NCBI GenBank assembly: GCA_022376465.1
Contig: JACDTU010000003.1
Span: 1,240,001-1,304,000 of the forward strand
Origin: Cubamyces lactineus
Lineage: Eukaryota; Basidiomycota; Agaricomycetes; Polyporales; Polyporaceae
Direction: 5' to 3'
DNA: 64,000 bases
The number at the start of each line of letters is the position of its first letter. The stretch's first letter is position 1. The position numbers were made by a program, and so were the translations under genes. The notes beneath the pieces were generated by a model. It was not told the DNA's origin, ran no database searches, and worked only from the letters and a program-made list of their open reading frames with translations. Positions 62,551 through 64,000 of this stretch are shown piece by piece.

Positions 62551-63537
62551 ATGTCTTCTATCATCGCATCGTTCAACAAGCCGGTACTGGACGACTGGTT
62601 GAAGGTCAGTTTACTCATACGAGGTTGGTACGAAACGATTATCCCCTAAGTGCTCTTTACTCCAGTTTGTTGCACGCAACATTGTTGAGAAAGAAACTCT
62701 TCCGTCGTAGCCCGCTTCGGCCTAATCTTTCTCAAGCCAACATGATTCACGACATACGCAATACGATGACTCTGAGAGCAGATATGCGTAGTCGGTTCGA
62801 TGATCATGCATTCATCGTCATTCCTGTCGATGGGCCACTTCATCGCCTACTACGTCTCACGCTGTTACCTCGAGCGTCAGGCCGCGGACTTCCATTGTGC
62901 CAGACTGAACCTGCCTGGTCGAGTGGACGGATACTTACTCTTCATCCGCTTCGCACTTTCCATATTTTCGCTCCTCAGTCCTCAAGGGATCAAGCAGCAT
63001 CCGCAGGCTTCGCGTCTCCCTCGGCCGCTTCCACTCTCATCTCGCTCGCCTCCTATGATTCCCCTTCAGGCTGTGAGCCCATCTTACGCAGAAGAATTTG
63101 ACTCCCATGAGCTTATGGGCAACGCTTCGGCTGCAAAGTTCATTACCAACTGGTACAAAGGCGAGTTTTCTGAGCACATCTTCGCACGGTGTTTTCTGAC
63201 CACAGATACGCGGATAGACGTTGATCGTGAAGATCTCCCGGCCGACCTGGCCTGGGCTTGGCGAGAGCACCTCGATTATGCAGACAATGCAGATCCGGAC
63301 CTCAAGCAGCTGCGGCAAGAGTGGGAAGAGAAACAACGGCGCGTACGCGAGGAAGGGCTATATCCAACCAACACGGACCAGAACGCAGCACGAATCGACT
63401 TTTCCCTACATGTGGTACGTATTTGCCAACGCCGTCTGGCAAACTTGAGGCCTCAGCTGTAGTTGTGCCGCAAGCACCTGCACCACAATCTCTGCAGTCG
63501 ATACTGGGCGTCGGTGATAGTTGTCGTTATGACGTAG
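62551..63537 (+). CDS. Uncharacterised protein, exon structure uncertain
   Basis: The ATG at 62551 opens MSSIIASFNKPVLDDWLK, followed by a clean intron (GTCAGT..TACTCCAG) and FVARNIVEKETLP. The middle part (62700-63070) can be read in two frames and I cannot choose. From about 63070 a single good frame follows: AVSPSYAEEFDSHELMGNAS, AAKFITNWYKGEFSEHIFAR, IDVDREDLPADLAWAWREHL, and LKQLRQEWEEKQRRVREEGL. A 48-base intron (63415-63462) would give the end at 63537; unspliced, the stop is at 63462. The charged helical part suggests a soluble or coiled protein. I do not recognise the family. Confidence 0.5.
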
Positions 63538-63572
63538 AGCTCAATCGCGCAGGACCACATCTCGTGTTGTAG

Positions 63573-64000
63573 CGCGCAAACGGCAGCCGCGTCGACGCCT
63601 CTTTCCTAGTCGCCGAACAAGGAGACCCCCTTGGATCCATCCTGAATCTTCCCATTCGACGCTGCTTGGTCTCAGCTATGTCCACCCACCGCCATCCCAC
63701 TCTTCACCGTGCCTATTCTCTCTGTATCCTTATGTGTATCATGATTCTCTGTGTATTCTAACGTATATCAAAGCACGCATACTTCTACAAACGATCGGGC
63801 GGTGCATATACAGAGGTGCGCTGCCGGGGTGAGTATCTACGTAAGTAACACTAGCTCTCTAGCGCTTGTGCGATTCGTGATGCGTGGACTACAGCGCTCT
63901 ATGCATATGCCACGGGCTTTGAAAATTTGATTCCTTACTCTCGATGCATGGCTCGAATTGGGATTCGACAGGTCAGTCGACTTACAGCATCTGCTGCAAG
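63573..64000. other. Right edge of window
   Basis: No gene or RNA is recognised in the last 430 bases. Confidence 0.35.

Overview
The window reads as nuclear DNA of an Agaricomycete (mushroom-forming basidiomycete), most likely one of the Polyporales. The reasons are dense genes split by many introns of about 45-70 bp with GT..AG ends and CTGAC/CTAAC-like branch sites, GC-rich codon use, and a protein set typical of that group. That set includes single-pass receptor-like proteins with a VDD..YSGPW ectodomain, an F-box protein, Kex1, a gephyrin-type MogA-MoeA fusion and DASH Spc19. All gene models were spliced by eye from conserved protein frames, so exon ends may be a few bases off. Family names rest on motif recognition, not on a database search.

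Layout. 0-12 kb: a Ser-rich unknown protein, a broken glycerophosphodiester phosphodiesterase (GDPD), a tandem pair of membrane proteins, and an intact GDPD. 12-24 kb: gephyrin-like molybdenum cofactor enzyme, kinetochore subunit Spc19, Kex1 carboxypeptidase, an ER thioredoxin-like protein with a frameshift, mitochondrial recombination protein Mgm101, and a U2 spliceosomal snRNA gene. 24-31 kb: an F-box protein, an F-box relic, a tRNA-Leu-like relic, and a large gamma-tubulin complex component. 31-39 kb: a putatively myristoylated vWA-domain protein, a PCI-domain protein (CSN12/PCID2), a thioredoxin-fold protein, and mitochondrial GatB. 39-45 kb: two complete tandem poly(A) polymerase genes. 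45-56 kb: a membrane-anchored beta-helix protein, the spliceosomal RNA-binding protein Ist3, translation factor eIF3d, and the rhomboid-like Dsc2. 56-64 kb: gene-poor, with an NTF2-like protein, a decayed unknown gene and one uncertain gene at the right end.

The window is mostly housekeeping with no single pathway cluster. RNA processing is well represented (U2 snRNA, Ist3, two poly(A) polymerases, the PCI protein), as is mitochondrial upkeep (Mgm101, GatB, possibly GDPD). The strongest theme is local duplication followed by decay or divergence: GDPD and its pseudogene, the membrane-protein pair, the F-box gene and its relic, and the poly(A) polymerase pair. No CRISPR array, prokaryotic operon, intact transposon or clear new defence-type system was seen. 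The best candidates for new biology are the tandem poly(A) polymerases, the myristoylated PPPY/vWA protein and several unassigned coding-like frames.
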